This document shows positions 1 to 9,369 of a stretch of DNA of 64,000 bases, one piece after another. The notes beneath the pieces are model-generated. The model worked only from the letters and a program-made list of their open reading frames with translations. It did no database searches and was not told where the DNA came from. Position 1 is the stretch's first letter, and each line of letters begins with the position of its first letter. Both the position numbers and the translations under genes were made by a program. Source of the DNA: Mya arenaria (Eukaryota; Mollusca; Bivalvia; Myida; Myidae). The stretch spans positions 26,548,701-26,612,700 of the forward strand of contig NC_069136.1 of assembly GCF_026914265.1 (NCBI RefSeq), in the 5' to 3' direction.

Positions 1-459
1 GGTAACTGCCTTTTAACAATTTGTGAAAACTTTATATCATTGGGCTAAAAAATAAATAGCTCTGGTCTATTTCATGATTGCAATCAGATATTTTCACTTT
101 GTAATCATGAAGGAAATTCGGTATTTTTTCAATATCTTTCTAAGCAAAATAGTTCATCTGAAGGCCACATGACTTTGCGATAGAATAGTTTGAATGTTGA
201 CACAATTATTTTTATAAGTGTTTAAACAGAAATACGGAATATAGTTCGGACGGAAACACCACTGGGAGAAAAAAAGCTAGAACCTTTCTTTCGCAAGGCT
301 GAACTCCCGAACAGACGAGAATGTATCGTAAAATACATAGATATAGTTTCTTCCTACAACATGAAGGAATTATTTGACACTATTAACCACTGAAGCATTT
401 ATATTGTTGAAGAGCCTAAATAGTTGTCAATATTAATTGTAGACCTTAAAATACCAAGT
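1..459. repeat. Upstream flank of BTB copy 1, duplicated at 12523-13041
   Basis: No gene is seen here. The stretch lines up with 12523-13041 upstream of BTB copy 2, with shared words such as the 'gtgaaaactttatat' start, the 'catttcatgattgc' segment and the 'cactgaagcat.tatattgttgaagag' segment just before the start codon. Copy 3 shares only the last ~90 bases (24850-24936). The short conserved stretch before the ATG may hold the promoter or 5' UTR, but no definite element can be named. Confidence 0.7.
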
Positions 460-1860
460 ATGTCTGACCCCTGGCAACACGAGGAATCGTTCGCCGTCAC
501 GAACGCGCATATGCTGAGTGATGACGTATTCTGTGATGTCACTATCCTGGCGGGGAAGGAACAAATTGAAGTAAGATGTCACCGGTGTATCCTAGCCAGC
601 CGCTCACCTGTTTTCTACACGATGTTTTGTGGCTCACTTCCGGAAGCCGGAGAGGTGAAAATACCGGATGTAGAGGTAGACGTCCTTAGAACAGTCGTCA
701 GGTGCGGTAATTATTGATAATTGAATAGCGTGTATTTAGTATATAAAGAAATGTTTATTCAAATACTATTAAACCATACAGTTTATGTTATTTAAAACTT
801 ATTAGTAAGACCTTGTTTGCAGTCATGCTGTTCCTTTTGTTAGGTTTATGTACACGGGGGAAATACAGTTAATGCCTGGATCCGTCATGGCCGTGATGTA
901 CGCTGCAAAGAAATACGACATCCGACCATTGATAAACCGCTGCAACAAATTTCTTGAAGAAAGAATTGCAATCGACGATGTCTGCGTCATTCTTGACCAA
1001 GCTTTGATATTTGGGGTAAAGGATTTGATTCAACCGTGCCTGTCGTTTGTATCGAAAAACACTGACCAAGTATTACAGAGTGATGGATTTTTGAGCATGT
1101 CTTCGGAAGCTTTGAAGTTGATTCTTGAGAAGGAAAAAGATTCACTTTACACACCAGCAGAAATAGTGTATGCATCTTGTAAGAGATGGGCGAAGCAAGC
1201 GTGCTCTTCGTCAGGGACTGAGGTTACTGACCAAGTCCTAAGGCATAAACTTGGGGATATGGTTTGTCTTGTTGATTTTGCGGGAATGTCGTTTGACTCG
1301 TTTTCTGCCAACGTAGTGCAAGAAACGATTTTATCTACCAAGGAAAAGGTCAGGTTTATAACAGAAATAATACATCGACAAACCCATTCGTTGTTGAGAG
1401 ATTTTCTGAGGTTCAACAAGGATGGACTCACAAGGGTTTGCAAGATGGTATAAGTTTCAAAACTTTAAAACATGTTACTCTATCTGGAGTAGTTTTGTAT
1501 TTACCGCATCAAAGTGGAAGTTTGAGTGGGAATTTGCAAATCCTGGAAGAGCAGACAGTCGTATTGACCCAAGACGTCACCCTATCCTACAAAGAAAACG
1601 AAAAGCATGAGAACATTCCCCTTGTTAATAGAGTTAACATTCATCCGAGAGTGACATATTCTGTTCGCCAGAGGCTAAAAGGGCAAAACACATATGAAGG
1701 TGATAAATATAAAGGTAACCAGATAATTAATGGTATAGAAATAGAATTCATGGAATTGAATTCTGGTAATTCAGGTAATGGCACATCTTTAAGTAAGGGC
1801 CAGGTACATGGTCTAACGTTTGAAGTTAAGTGTGGCAATGAGTGTGCACGGTGCAAGTAG
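460..1860 (+). pseudogene. BTB-BACK-PHR protein, copy 1 (frameshifted, new C-terminus)
   Basis: This is the first of three related two-exon genes resembling the BTBD1/2/3/6 family. Those proteins use BTB and BACK domains for dimerisation and cullin-3 binding and a C-terminal PHR domain. Exon 1 is 460-701, starting at MSDPWQHEE. The donor is at 702 (cag|gtgcgg) and the acceptor ends at 843, giving a 142-bp intron that splits an Arg codon. Exon 2 runs from 844. Relative to copies 2 and 3 it lacks about 13 bases near 1381, just after the BACK region, so the original frame stops at 1453. The PHR part continues in another frame to 1860. The last few codons come from a deletion junction near 1845-1853 that removed about 1.2 kb present downstream of the other copies. 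It is probably a pseudogene. A truncated BTB-BACK protein of about 280 residues is still possible. Confidence 0.85.
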
Positions 1861-2105
1861 ATCGCGTAGTAATTTTTATTAAGCAGTTAAACCTAATGAC
1901 TTTACTGGCGAGAATCTAAATAATTACTGACAATTTAATCTTAGATGATAAAAAACACGTTAAACACTACAATTCATTAATGTTATTATTTAAAAAAATA
2001 CGAACTACTTCTCCTAATGTACCGGCATACATCCGTGGTTGATTTCGTTGGAAAATGGCCGAGGAGTTCCGAATGGGACATCTGTTGAAAATTAGAGACA
2101 GCAAA
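1861..2105. repeat. 3' flank of the duplicated unit, deleted form
   Basis: No gene is seen on the plus strand. The block starting 'agatcgcgtag' (near 1859) matches 15650-15905 and 27552-27815. In those copies it lies about 1.2 kb beyond the BTB stop codon. Here it abuts the BTB reading frame directly, which marks an internal deletion of copy 1. The block leads into the actin last-exon remnant on the minus strand. Confidence 0.7.
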
Positions 2106-2197
2106 TCAAATGCATTTCCGGTGAACACTGGTTGGTCCTTCTTCGTCATATTGAGCCTTGGTGACCCACTGTTGTGCAAATGTCGATTATGAGGTAT
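2106..2197 (-). pseudogene. Actin-like last-exon remnant (copy 1)
   Basis: On the minus strand the sequence encodes the C-terminal end of actin: [18 protein letters not shown], then a terminal ...VHRKCI and a stop codon at 2106-2108. It matches the last exon of the intact actin-like gene (28023-27818). A TAA stop replaces a Leu codon just upstream of STF, and the rest of the exon on the 5' side is missing. This is the 3' end of a dead actin-like copy whose other remnants are at 7345-7375, 8482-8572 and 9149-9340. Confidence 0.85.
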
Positions 2198-2261
2198 ATA
2201 ATGAAATATTTCATATGGAACTACTCAAATTTTAAATTATCACTGAACTTAAGAAAAAACA

Positions 2262-2341
2262 GAAATGGAGGGGGCTGATAAGCCTAGCCGCTTTATTCTC
2301 GGTATTCAGGGGAATCAACAGCTACTTAAGGAATAGAAGAA
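2262..2341. repeat. One 77-bp minisatellite unit, left of the gypsy insertion
   Basis: This is a single copy of the 77-bp unit (gagg..gctgataagcctagccgc.t...ctcggtattcagggg...cttaaggaatag). The array resumes at 6302 after the retroelement, so the retroelement sits inside an array that was once continuous. Confidence 0.85.
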
Positions 2342-2343
2342 AT

Positions 2344-2958
2344 GTGTTTGGAACCAATTCAGCAAAGTTGCGTGAAAAACTCATCAACATCGGATCTGAT
2401 TTAACACTGGACAGAGCAATACAAACTGCCCAAAACCTCGAGTATTCGCAGGAACAGCTACGCTCAATGAATAAGGACGTGGACGTCTGTCGATCAAAAC
2501 CGTTTGGACACAAGCCGATTACACAGCGCCGTCAGCAACAACGCCGACCAGTGACTTCATCTTCAAGACCGGGACAAGGACCACCGAGACAAGGACGCTC
2601 GTGCATGAACTGTGCAACTTCACATACATTCGGAGCGTGCCCGGCAAAAGGGAAACCGTGTCATAACTATAACAAATACAATCATTTCGCGAAGTGTTGC
2701 CGGCATGGAAAGAACAATGTGAATAGTGTTGACGATAATTATGAGGAGATAATCTGTGGTATTCAAGAATACAACATTGACACGGTAAGCACAATTTGTT
2801 CTACCGATCGTGCACTAGTCTGTCTGTCCCTTGGCCCAACACAATGTCCTGTAAATTTCAAAATTGATACAGGAAGCGCAGCAAATATTCTTCCCCGCAA
2901 AGATTTTCAAGCACTAGGTTTTAATTCCCCGTTAGAGCCCCCCCCTCTGAACGATTGA
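2344..2958 (+). pseudogene. gypsy gag C-terminus plus first part of the protease
   Basis: The frame opens inside gag, with no capsid start visible. About 100 residues of gag lead to a basic stretch and two CCHC-type knuckles. The first is CX2CX3HX4C. The second has Tyr in place of its second Cys (2671-2706), so one zinc site looks damaged. The protease active-site motif DTGSAANIL is present at about 2866-2892. The frame is lost in a run of eight C (2938-2945), and the rest of the protease continues in the next frame from 2955. Coding capacity is partial and the copy is inactive. Confidence 0.88.
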
Positions 2959-4013
2959 CTCCCTATACAGGTAATCGTATTCCAGTTCTAGGAAAAGTTC
3001 AGTTGTATTGTAGATACAAAGAAAGGTCAATCAACACATGGTTTCATGTAGTAGATACCCCTGCTGTGCCTCTCTTGAGCCTGAAATCTTCCATAGATCT
3101 AGGTTTAATCGAACTGACATGTACCATTGATAAGCAGTCCTGTGAAAGTACTGGTCAAGTGTTAAACAAACAACAGGTGTTATCTGATTATAAAGACATT
3201 TTCACGGGAATTGGTGTAATTCCAGGGTCTTGCAAGCTTGATTTGAAGCAGGATGCTATCCCCGTTGTGAATCCTGCAAGGAGGGTACCTGAGGCATTAC
3301 GTAACCGACTTCAGAAAGAACTGAATCGAATGGAGAGCGATGGCATAATCTCCAAGGTTAGCACCCCGACTGATTGGGTTAACTCCCTTGTAGTAGTAGA
3401 AAAACCAAAAACTGGACAATTGAGAATATGTCTAGACCCAAAAGCATTGAATGAGGCAATACGTAGACCGCACTTCCCTATGCCGACACTTGACGACGTT
3501 ACAGTACAGTTAGCTGGTTGTCAATACTTTAGTCTTTTAGACATAACTCATGCTTACTGGATCATTAGACTGGACGAAGAGTCGTCATATTTGACAACGT
3601 TTAGCACCCCGTTTGGTAGATACAGATTCACCCGTCTTCCTTATGGTCTCTGTTGTAGTCAAGATGTATTTTGTCAAAAAGTAGACGGAATCTTTGGAGA
3701 CATGACAGGTGTCAAGGCAATTGTTGACGACATATTGATATATGGTCGGACAAAAGCAGAGCACGACAAAAATCTGAAAGCAGTACTAGACCGTGCCCGT
3801 GACAAGGGCATACGATTCAACGTAGACAAATGCCGCGTAGGACTGTCAGAGATACCTTATTTTGGTCATATGGTTACATCATCAGGGCTGAAAGCAGACA
3901 CAGCCAAAATAAGAGGCAATTGGGAAAATCGAAACACCCAAAAATCGTGCAGAGCTAGAGACATTTCTTGGTATGGTGACATATCTACAGAAATTTGCCC
4001 CAAACCTCTCTGA
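2955..4013 (+). pseudogene. gypsy protease end and reverse transcriptase
   Basis: After the end of the protease comes a long stretch of reverse transcriptase. Visible blocks are LRICLDPKALNEAI, a variant of the LD..AYW block (LDITHAYWIIRLDEESS), TPFGRYRFTRLPYGL, and the catalytic block AIVDDILIYG, in which the usual Tyr or Phe before xDD is Ile. The frame is correct until about 3910. One extra base in 'agaggcaa' (3915-3916) then throws it off, and the true frame resumes as the next segment. Function would be copying of element RNA into DNA, but this copy is broken. Confidence 0.9.
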
Positions 4014-4731
4014 AATTACAAGCCCAATGAGAGATTTACTTAAAAAGGACATAGAGTTCGTTTGGGACCAACCTCAAATTGACGCATTCACAAAGGTCAA
4101 GCAGGTTATCACAAAAAGCCCAGTTCTAGCTTATTTTGATCCAAAGAAGCCAGTCTATCTTGAATGCGACGCTTCTATGAATGGAGTAGGTGCAGCCATT
4201 ATGCAAGATGGTCGACCCATAGCTTATGCATCTAAGACATTGACGCAAACGGAACGCTATTATGCAAACATTGAGCGTGAAATGCTAGCTATTGTGTTTG
4301 CATGTCAGCGTTTTCACCAATACATATATGGTAGACATGTAATTGTACACTCTGACCATAAGCCCTTGTCTGCAATCATGAAAAAACCTTTGCATGCAGC
4401 ACCACCGCGTTTGCAGAGGATGATGCTAAGTTTGCAAAAGTATGACCTTGACGTAAGACATGTGAGCGGAAAAAAAGTTCCCATCAGTGATCTCTTGTCA
4501 CGGAAACCTATGTCAGATAGTTCCGAAATAGAAGGTCTTGACCTACATGTTCATACCGTGCTTTCAAGCATGACATATACTGACCGCAGTATTGAAAATG
4601 TGAAAAAGGAAACAAAGACCGACCTACAAATGCAGGCATTGAAACGGACTATAGTTCAAGGATGGCCAGATTCTAGATCTGATTGCCCAGAACCAATCAT
4701 AGGGACGAATTATCAGTGGCCGATGACCTAA
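3917..4731 (+). pseudogene. gypsy reverse transcriptase end, RNase H and connection
   Basis: The frame continues from the end of reverse transcriptase (FLGMVTYLQKFAPNLSEITS) into RNase H. The RNase H acidic residues are visible as the Asp of YLECDASMNG, the Glu of NIEREMLAIVFACQRF and the Asp of IVHSDHKPL. After a linker the frame is lost around 4695-4705, just before the integrase zinc-binding domain. It belongs to the same polyprotein as its neighbours. Confidence 0.9.
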
Positions 4732-5906
4732 TTTTCAGAGGTCAAACCTTGATCATTCCCAAGTCACTCAGACAGCACATGATTGAGCAAGTACATTTAG
4801 GTCATATGGGCACTGACAAAAGCCTACAGAGAGCCAAGGACGTGATGTTTTGGCCAGGCATGAGCAAACAAATAAATGACTTCGTTCTGAACTGTAAAAT
4901 TTGTTTGTCACGCAGAAACTCAAATCAAAAAGAGCCCATGACAACCCACGACATCCCAAAAGGACCATGGCAAGAAGTTGCCACTGATTTGTTCCATTTT
5001 GATGGAAATGAGTACTTACTTGTCGTTGATTATTATAGCAGATATTTTGAAATAGACAAGCTGCCTGACACAAAATCATCGACTATTGTCAGAAAACTCA
5101 AATCACGTTTCAGTACACACGGAATACCAATGCATATTTTCAGTGACAATGGACCTCAGTACACATCGGAGACTTTTAAGACATTTGTCGATGCGTGGCA
5201 CATTGAACATGTCACATCAAGCCCACGACATTCAAGTTCTAACGGACTTGCAGAACGTACTGTACAGACTGTAAAACGACTGCTAGTAAAGGCCAAAGAC
5301 AGTGGTCATGACCCATATCTAGCATTGCTAGAATACAGGAATACACCGATGTCGGATTGTAAGCAATCACCTATGCAATTGCTTATGAGCAGAAGAACAA
5401 GATCTGTTTTACCTACAACAATATCTCAACTGCTACCTAAAACGGTAAACTCTAAATCGGTAAGGTCAGCCATCCAAACATCCAAAAGAAAGCAAAAAAT
5501 AGTATATGACAAAAACACAAAACCACTTTCAATGTTGCAGGTTAATGACTTAGTACGATTTCAAGTTGGAAAGATTTGGAAACCCGCTAAAGTAATTAGG
5601 ATACACAATGACCACTCTTATGTAATCCTAACCCCTGATGGAAGTAGATACAGGAGAAATCGCCGATTCCTGTTGAAGAGTAATGAGCGATTAACAGAGA
5701 TAAATGATTTCACACCCAATGTATTGGCCAGAGATCAGTCAAGTACTGATAATGAAATCAACCCACAGGTACCCAGCTGTGCAAACTCTCAGCAGTTTAA
5801 TTACCCTGCAGAGATTCCCCAAAACTCCCCTGCCCCTTATCAGACACGATCTGGTAGAATAGTGCAACCAAGTCAAAGATACAATCACGATGATTGGGTT
5901 AAATGA
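4700..5906 (+). pseudogene. gypsy integrase
   Basis: The sequence starts at RDELSVADDLIFRGQ in the frame that ends at 5906. An N-terminal zinc-binding HHCC domain is visible (HLGHMG ... CKICLSRR). The catalytic core follows, with the first Asp in ATDLFHF, the second in FSDNGPQY and the Glu in NGLAERTVQ, so the DDE triad is intact. The C-terminal part has the WKPAKVIRIHNDHSYV type of fold seen after gypsy integrases. Of all parts of the element this is the best preserved. Upstream frameshifts mean it could not be made as part of a normal polyprotein. Confidence 0.92.
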
Positions 5907-6031
5907 ACTGTAATCATTATAAATTAATTAATGCATGAATATACTGTCAATAATATTTTCTATGATATTACATAGATAAGATTGTGCAAGATTTAAAATG
6001 ACAAATACATCGATTCATTTAATAATTAATG

Positions 6032-6289
6032 TGTAACAATGATTTCTTTTATTTACATGTTTGGAATATTATTAACTATAATATTTACTTTTTCTTTAAC
6101 AAAACGAGAGATTTTGCAGATTCTAGAAACAGACTATACTTTATATCTTATCTCTTTGCATGCTGAGTATTCCTGGTCAGTCTGTTGGTGTACATTGATT
6201 AGCGTAGTTCATAATAAATAGTTAGAGCACACTTGTGTTTCTTTTTTATTAAATCACATTAGTGAACTTTGAACACACACACTACAACA
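6032..6289 (+). repeat. Putative 3' LTR of the gypsy element
   Basis: The segment begins TGTAACAATG and ends CACTACAACA, the kind of TG...CA ends expected of an LTR. It contains an AATAAA signal at about 6213. It lies between the integrase stop codon and the resumption of the 77-bp array. There is no second copy in the window to align it with, and no clear polypurine tract precedes it, so the left edge is uncertain and could lie closer to 5909. Confidence 0.35.
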
Positions 6290-6301
6290 AGGAAAACAAA
6301 A

Positions 6302-6731
6302 CAGAGGAGGCCGAGAAGCCTAGCCTCTTGGTTCTCGGTATTTAGCGGGTTCAATGGGTACTTAAGGAATAGCAGAGATTGAGGCGGCTGAAAAGTTTAG
6401 CTGCTTGGTTGTTGGTATTCATGGGCTACTTATTATTAAGAAATAGCACACATGGAGGAGGCTGATAAGCCTAACCGCTTCATTCTCGGTATTCAGGGGA
6501 ATCAACGGCTATTTAAGGAATAGCACAAATGCAGGAGGCTGATAAGCCTAGCCGCTTGGTTCACGGTATTCAGGGGTTTCAACGGTACTTAAGGAATAAC
6601 AGAAATGGAGGAGACTGATAAGCCTAGCCGCTGGATTCTCGGTATTCAGGGGGTTCAATGTCTACTTAGAATTAGCAGCAATGGAGGAGGCTGATAAGCC
6701 TAGCTGCTTGGTTCTCAGTATTAAGGGTGGT
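6302..6731. repeat. 77-bp minisatellite array (copy 1), about 5.5 units
   Basis: The array has tandem degenerate units of about 77 bp with core GAGGCTGATAAGCCTAGCC. The same unit occurs at 2262-2341, 16214-16948 and 28131-28515, each time next to the 3' end of an actin-like copy. Each good unit holds the perfect short inverted repeat AGGCT-GATA-AGCCT. Confidence 0.9.
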
Positions 6732-6739
6732 CGGGGGCG

Positions 6740-7344
6740 GGTTACATCTTTTTTGTAGCTGAGCAATAGTACAGTCTAAAGGGGGCATTTGTCTGCCGCA
6801 TTAAACGGTTCAGCTTCTGGATTGACCCTCAAACATAAGTATGAATTGTACAATAATGACAAAATATGAAATCCCCGTTATATTAATAAGTGTTCATTTA
6901 ATTGTTGCTGCTGCTTATGATGACGATGATGATGATGATGATGATGATGGTGATGATCGTGGTGGTTGTGGTGGTGGTGTCGGTGAACTGACACAGTTCA
7001 ATGGCAAAACAAGTACCAAACAGGAGTTACTCGGTAAGACACTGTAATCCTATGGCACAAGAGTGTATTTCCTGGGAAATAATGGGAAATAGTGGCGAAT
7101 GTCCTGTATTTCTAGAAGAAAAACACCTAAGTGTCAACTCGATACCCCGCTGTACCTCTATATACTTGCAATTTTCCGGTTGGAACAATAAAAAATGTGT
7201 TCCTTGCATTATATACCATGGTGCTATTTAAAGAACCATGGCAGCTCAAGTCAGGGTTACATTCGCTCCACAACCTCCCAAAACTCCCATTTTGGTTGAG
7301 AAATTAAACGTAGGCATTTAAGCCGCCGCCCCCCTATCCCCTAC
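6740..7344. repeat. Remnant of actin-like last intron (copy 1) with (GAT)n
   Basis: No gene. The block 6740-6915 matches 28750-28915, and 7030-7344 matches 31430-31640 plus 32000-32115, so it is the decayed counterpart of the last intron of the intact actin-like gene. One unit of what became the 62-bp satellite in copy 3 is recognisable at about 6870-6917. At 6917-6957 there is a GAT microsatellite followed by GGT-rich sequence. The TTAA at 7228-7231 is the empty version of the site filled at 31643-31999. Confidence 0.75.
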
Positions 7345-7375
7345 CTGGGAACATTGTAGATCCCCCAGCAAGGAT
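7345..7375 (-). pseudogene. Actin-like exon 6 remnant, distal part
   Basis: On the minus strand this is the GGSTMFPG end of actin exon 6, followed by the donor (cccag|gtag). It was separated from the rest of the exon (8482-8572) by the 1.1-kb transposon 7376-8476, which duplicated AGGAT on insertion. Confidence 0.8.
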
Positions 7376-7609
7376 CAGGGGCGGATCCAGGATTTTGGGT
7401 TAGGGGGGGCGTAACTTTTAATCACTCTAAATGTTGCACTAGCAGATCCAGGGGCATACCTATAGTTCTAATATCATAACGAGGTTTCTATTAGGACGAC
7501 TGTTCAAAAACGTTTTATTTTTAAATATACTTAATTATAAACATAGCATATAACAAGAACCTTCTCAACATGGAAAAAATGACGGTGAAAAAATCAAATT
7601 TTTTTTTTA

Positions 7610-7683
7610 GCGAAGCCAGGGATTGAACCACGGGCATTGAAATCTGCAGATCAACGCCTTCACCGCTGGACCACCAAATCCGC
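7610..7683 (-). tRNA. tRNA-like sequence (Cys-like, GCA), probably a SINE or relic
   Basis: The minus strand has 74 nt with a good A box (TGGTCCAGCGG) and B box (GGTTCAATCCC). The anticodon loop CTGCAGA would read GCA, as in tRNA-Cys. The acceptor stem pairs at about 6 of 7 positions, counting wobbles. It lies inside a DNA transposon and lacks other tRNA context, so a tRNA-derived repeat or dead tRNA is more likely than a working gene. Confidence 0.45.
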
Positions 7684-8067
7684 ACAACAGTAAAGAGTTG
7701 TCATTATATACATCAACCAACAGTGTGGCCATACCACGTGACTCGTGACGTCATTTTACGCTAATAATTGGAGAAAGAAAGTGTAAACAAAACACAGAAA
7801 AATAGCCGTAAGTATTTTATTATTCAACCGATTTTGTCGAAATCTAGTGCATTCGAAGGGGAATTTTGATACCTTTCCACGGCGATCAATGTCGTTATCG
7901 TACGTTCAGTATTTATCTCTCTGATTCGAGGCAAATATCCACGGCGCTTGAAGAAATCTGTGATATTTAAACGACAAACATATGCTCCAATTGCATCATA
8001 TCTACATGCATGGTGGAACAGTGAACAAGTCATATTTGCCTAGATCAACCAATTTAAAATTGCTTAC

Positions 8068-8150
8068 CTTCTCTCTTTTTCTTTGTTGCTAAAGAAACTG
8101 TGCAAACTCTTCTGTTTCTTGGGGCGTTTGGGACTTGACGGCGCAGCCAT
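8068..8150 (-). pseudogene. First exon of a hAT-type transposase
   Basis: It starts with ATG at 8150 and encodes MAAPSSPKRPKKQKSLHSFF followed by SNKEKER. It ends at a strong donor (aag|gtaagc) at 8067. A short basic N-terminus ending in a SLxxFF motif is common in animal hAT transposases that carry a TTF or BED zinc finger further on. The motif QKSLHSFF also fits the PCNA-interaction consensus Qxx[ILM]xx[FY][FY]. No downstream exon with a zinc finger or RNase-H-like fold is visible in the remaining 700 bases, so only this exon survives. Confidence 0.5.
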
Positions 8151-8481
8151 ATTTGTTGTCGTATAAATGTACCCAAAGGAAATTAATTGACTGATGTGTT
8201 TGTTTGTATGGGTTTTACGGCGCATCAACATGATCATGTTATATAGTGCCGAATTATTACAGTAAGGGAAGGCGGGAACGTTTAAATTGCGTGCACTCTG
8301 TGTTGTGTACGAGTACATCTCAAAAGGCAATGTTGTATAAAGATACGCGAGCGAAGCGAGCGAAGAAAAAATAGGAAAATATAGTATATTTTATTGTTTC
8401 CATACCAAAGAACATGTAAGCTCCGGGAATTTTAGGGGGGCGTGCGCCGGGTGCGCCCCCCCTGGATCCGCTAGTGAGGAT

Positions 8482-8572
8482 AACGTTACAGCAGAGATCT
8501 GCACGGCAGTGGATGTCGGTCTTCCATATATCGTATTGTATACTAGCTCACTGATGCTAGGCTGCTCCACAT
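8482..8572 (-). pseudogene. Actin-like exon 6 remnant, proximal part
   Basis: On the minus strand this reads [14 protein letters not shown], as in exon 6 of the intact gene (32236-32117), including the acceptor 'acag|atgtgg'. An extra AT after that point shifts the frame. The exon is then cut by the transposon 7376-8476. It belongs to the decayed actin-like copy 1. Confidence 0.85.
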
Positions 8573-8579
8573 CTGTAAT

Positions 8580-9148
8580 TTAATAAATTATAAGTAACAA
8601 AACTACACCCACTGCCCTCGTTGTTGAAATAAGACATAACTCGCCCTTCACGCTCGTGTATAATTTAAACTTCATTGACGAATGTTAACGGAACCAAAGT
8701 CACCAATATTTTGGGTAATAGAGAGAGGACATTTTTGCTGCTTAGCTATGATAACTCCTATAATGACAATAAAATTTGAATACTTTTTGTGATTGAATTT
8801 TACGTTTTGCTTTTTTTTTTCAAATTGTACAGAAAAATAAATGGGATCACCAAATTTACATCGCCATTTCACAGTATGATTATCAGAGAGCTATAACTGT
8901 ATCTTATCTGTGAGTCAGATTCTGTCATCCATTAAATGAAAAAAAATGGTTTGGTTTCCCGGAATAAAACATGACATTATGTGAATTGATTGTCTTCATA
9001 CAAATCTGATTTGCTCTGTATATAGACCATGACTTATCCATAATTTTAGGGATAGTCCATAGCCGAGAGGTGGGCGAAAGTAGTATGTGAAATGATACAT
9101 TTATCGGTTTGTTTCGATAGAATTAAACTCTAAAAAGTCAAATACTTA
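8580..9148. other. Intron remnant of actin-like copy 1, no gene
   Basis: This interval lies between the exon 6 and exon 5 remnants on the minus strand. It is AT-rich with short homopolymers and no recognisable coding segment. In the intact copy the corresponding intron is 367 bp and mostly occupied by a small transposon (32341-32597). That transposon is not present here. Confidence 0.6.
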
Positions 9149-9340
9149 TTAGAGACGGGTTGAACAGCACTTCCGCGCACCGGAACCTCTCGTTGCCAAC
9201 GGTGACCAACTTCCCGTCAGGCAGCTGCATGGTACGAGGCGTCCATGGGGACAGAGGTGGCGGCTGTGGACATTCCGCTTTGTAGTCCTCAGCGACACAT
9301 TACAGATTTTTCTTCATTCGTCGAACTATATTTTTCTCAG
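9149..9340 (-). pseudogene. Actin-like exon 5 remnant (copy 1)
   Basis: On the minus strand the segment matches exon 5 of the intact gene (32795-32604). The [16 protein letters not shown] and related blocks are readable in pieces. Damage includes a TAA stop where the intact gene has Cys-Tyr, a lost base before the MSTAA block, a four-base insertion near the YQLPDG block, and a donor site changed from GGTATA to AAGTAT. It is clearly non-functional. Confidence 0.87.
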
Positions 9341-9369
9341 CTAAATATTAAATCGAAAACTTTTATTTT

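Larger units (their letters stand above)
2342..6290 (+). mobile_element. Ty3/gypsy LTR retrotransposon, 5'-truncated and frameshifted
   Basis: The element carries, in order, the end of gag with zinc knuckles, an aspartic protease, reverse transcriptase, RNase H and integrase. That order (integrase after RNase H) is the Ty3/gypsy (Metaviridae) order. It lies in the same orientation as the BTB genes and inside the 77-bp minisatellite. The left edge begins abruptly inside gag, and no 5' LTR or primer-binding site is visible. The right edge probably ends with a 3' LTR (about 6032-6289). The coding region is broken by three single-base-type frameshifts (2938-2945, 3915-3916, about 4695-4705), so this copy is not autonomous. 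The knuckle pattern recalls elements close to the Mag and K02A2.6 lineages, but I cannot assign the clade. Confidence 0.93.
7376..8476. mobile_element. hAT-like DNA transposon, 1.1 kb, 5-bp target duplication
   Basis: The ends are CAGGGGCGGATCCAGG on the left and, reversed, CACTAGCGGATCCAGG on the right. The element is flanked by AGGAT at 7371-7375 and 8477-8481. The intact counterpart at 32150 lacks it entirely, so both edges are certain. It is inserted in an actin-like exon 6. Inside, on the minus strand, are a first exon resembling the N-terminus of hAT transposases (8150-8068) and a tRNA-like segment (7610-7683). No catalytic domain remains, so it is non-autonomous. Two smaller elements in the window (11926-12201 and 43315-43718) have similar ends and also 5-bp duplications. 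Confidence 0.85.

Noticed and set aside
2342..6290. Identification of the gypsy element as Steamer of soft-shell clams
   Set aside because: The domain order fits, but I cannot compare sequences, and the element is truncated. No name is assigned.
6841..7047. Asp-rich small protein
   Set aside because: Translation of a GAT microsatellite in the remnant of an actin intron. No conservation in the paralogous copy.
7824..8033. Minus-strand open frame inside the hAT-like element as a second transposase exon
   Set aside because: No zinc-finger or RNase-H-like motif and no convincing acceptor continuing the phase of the first exon.
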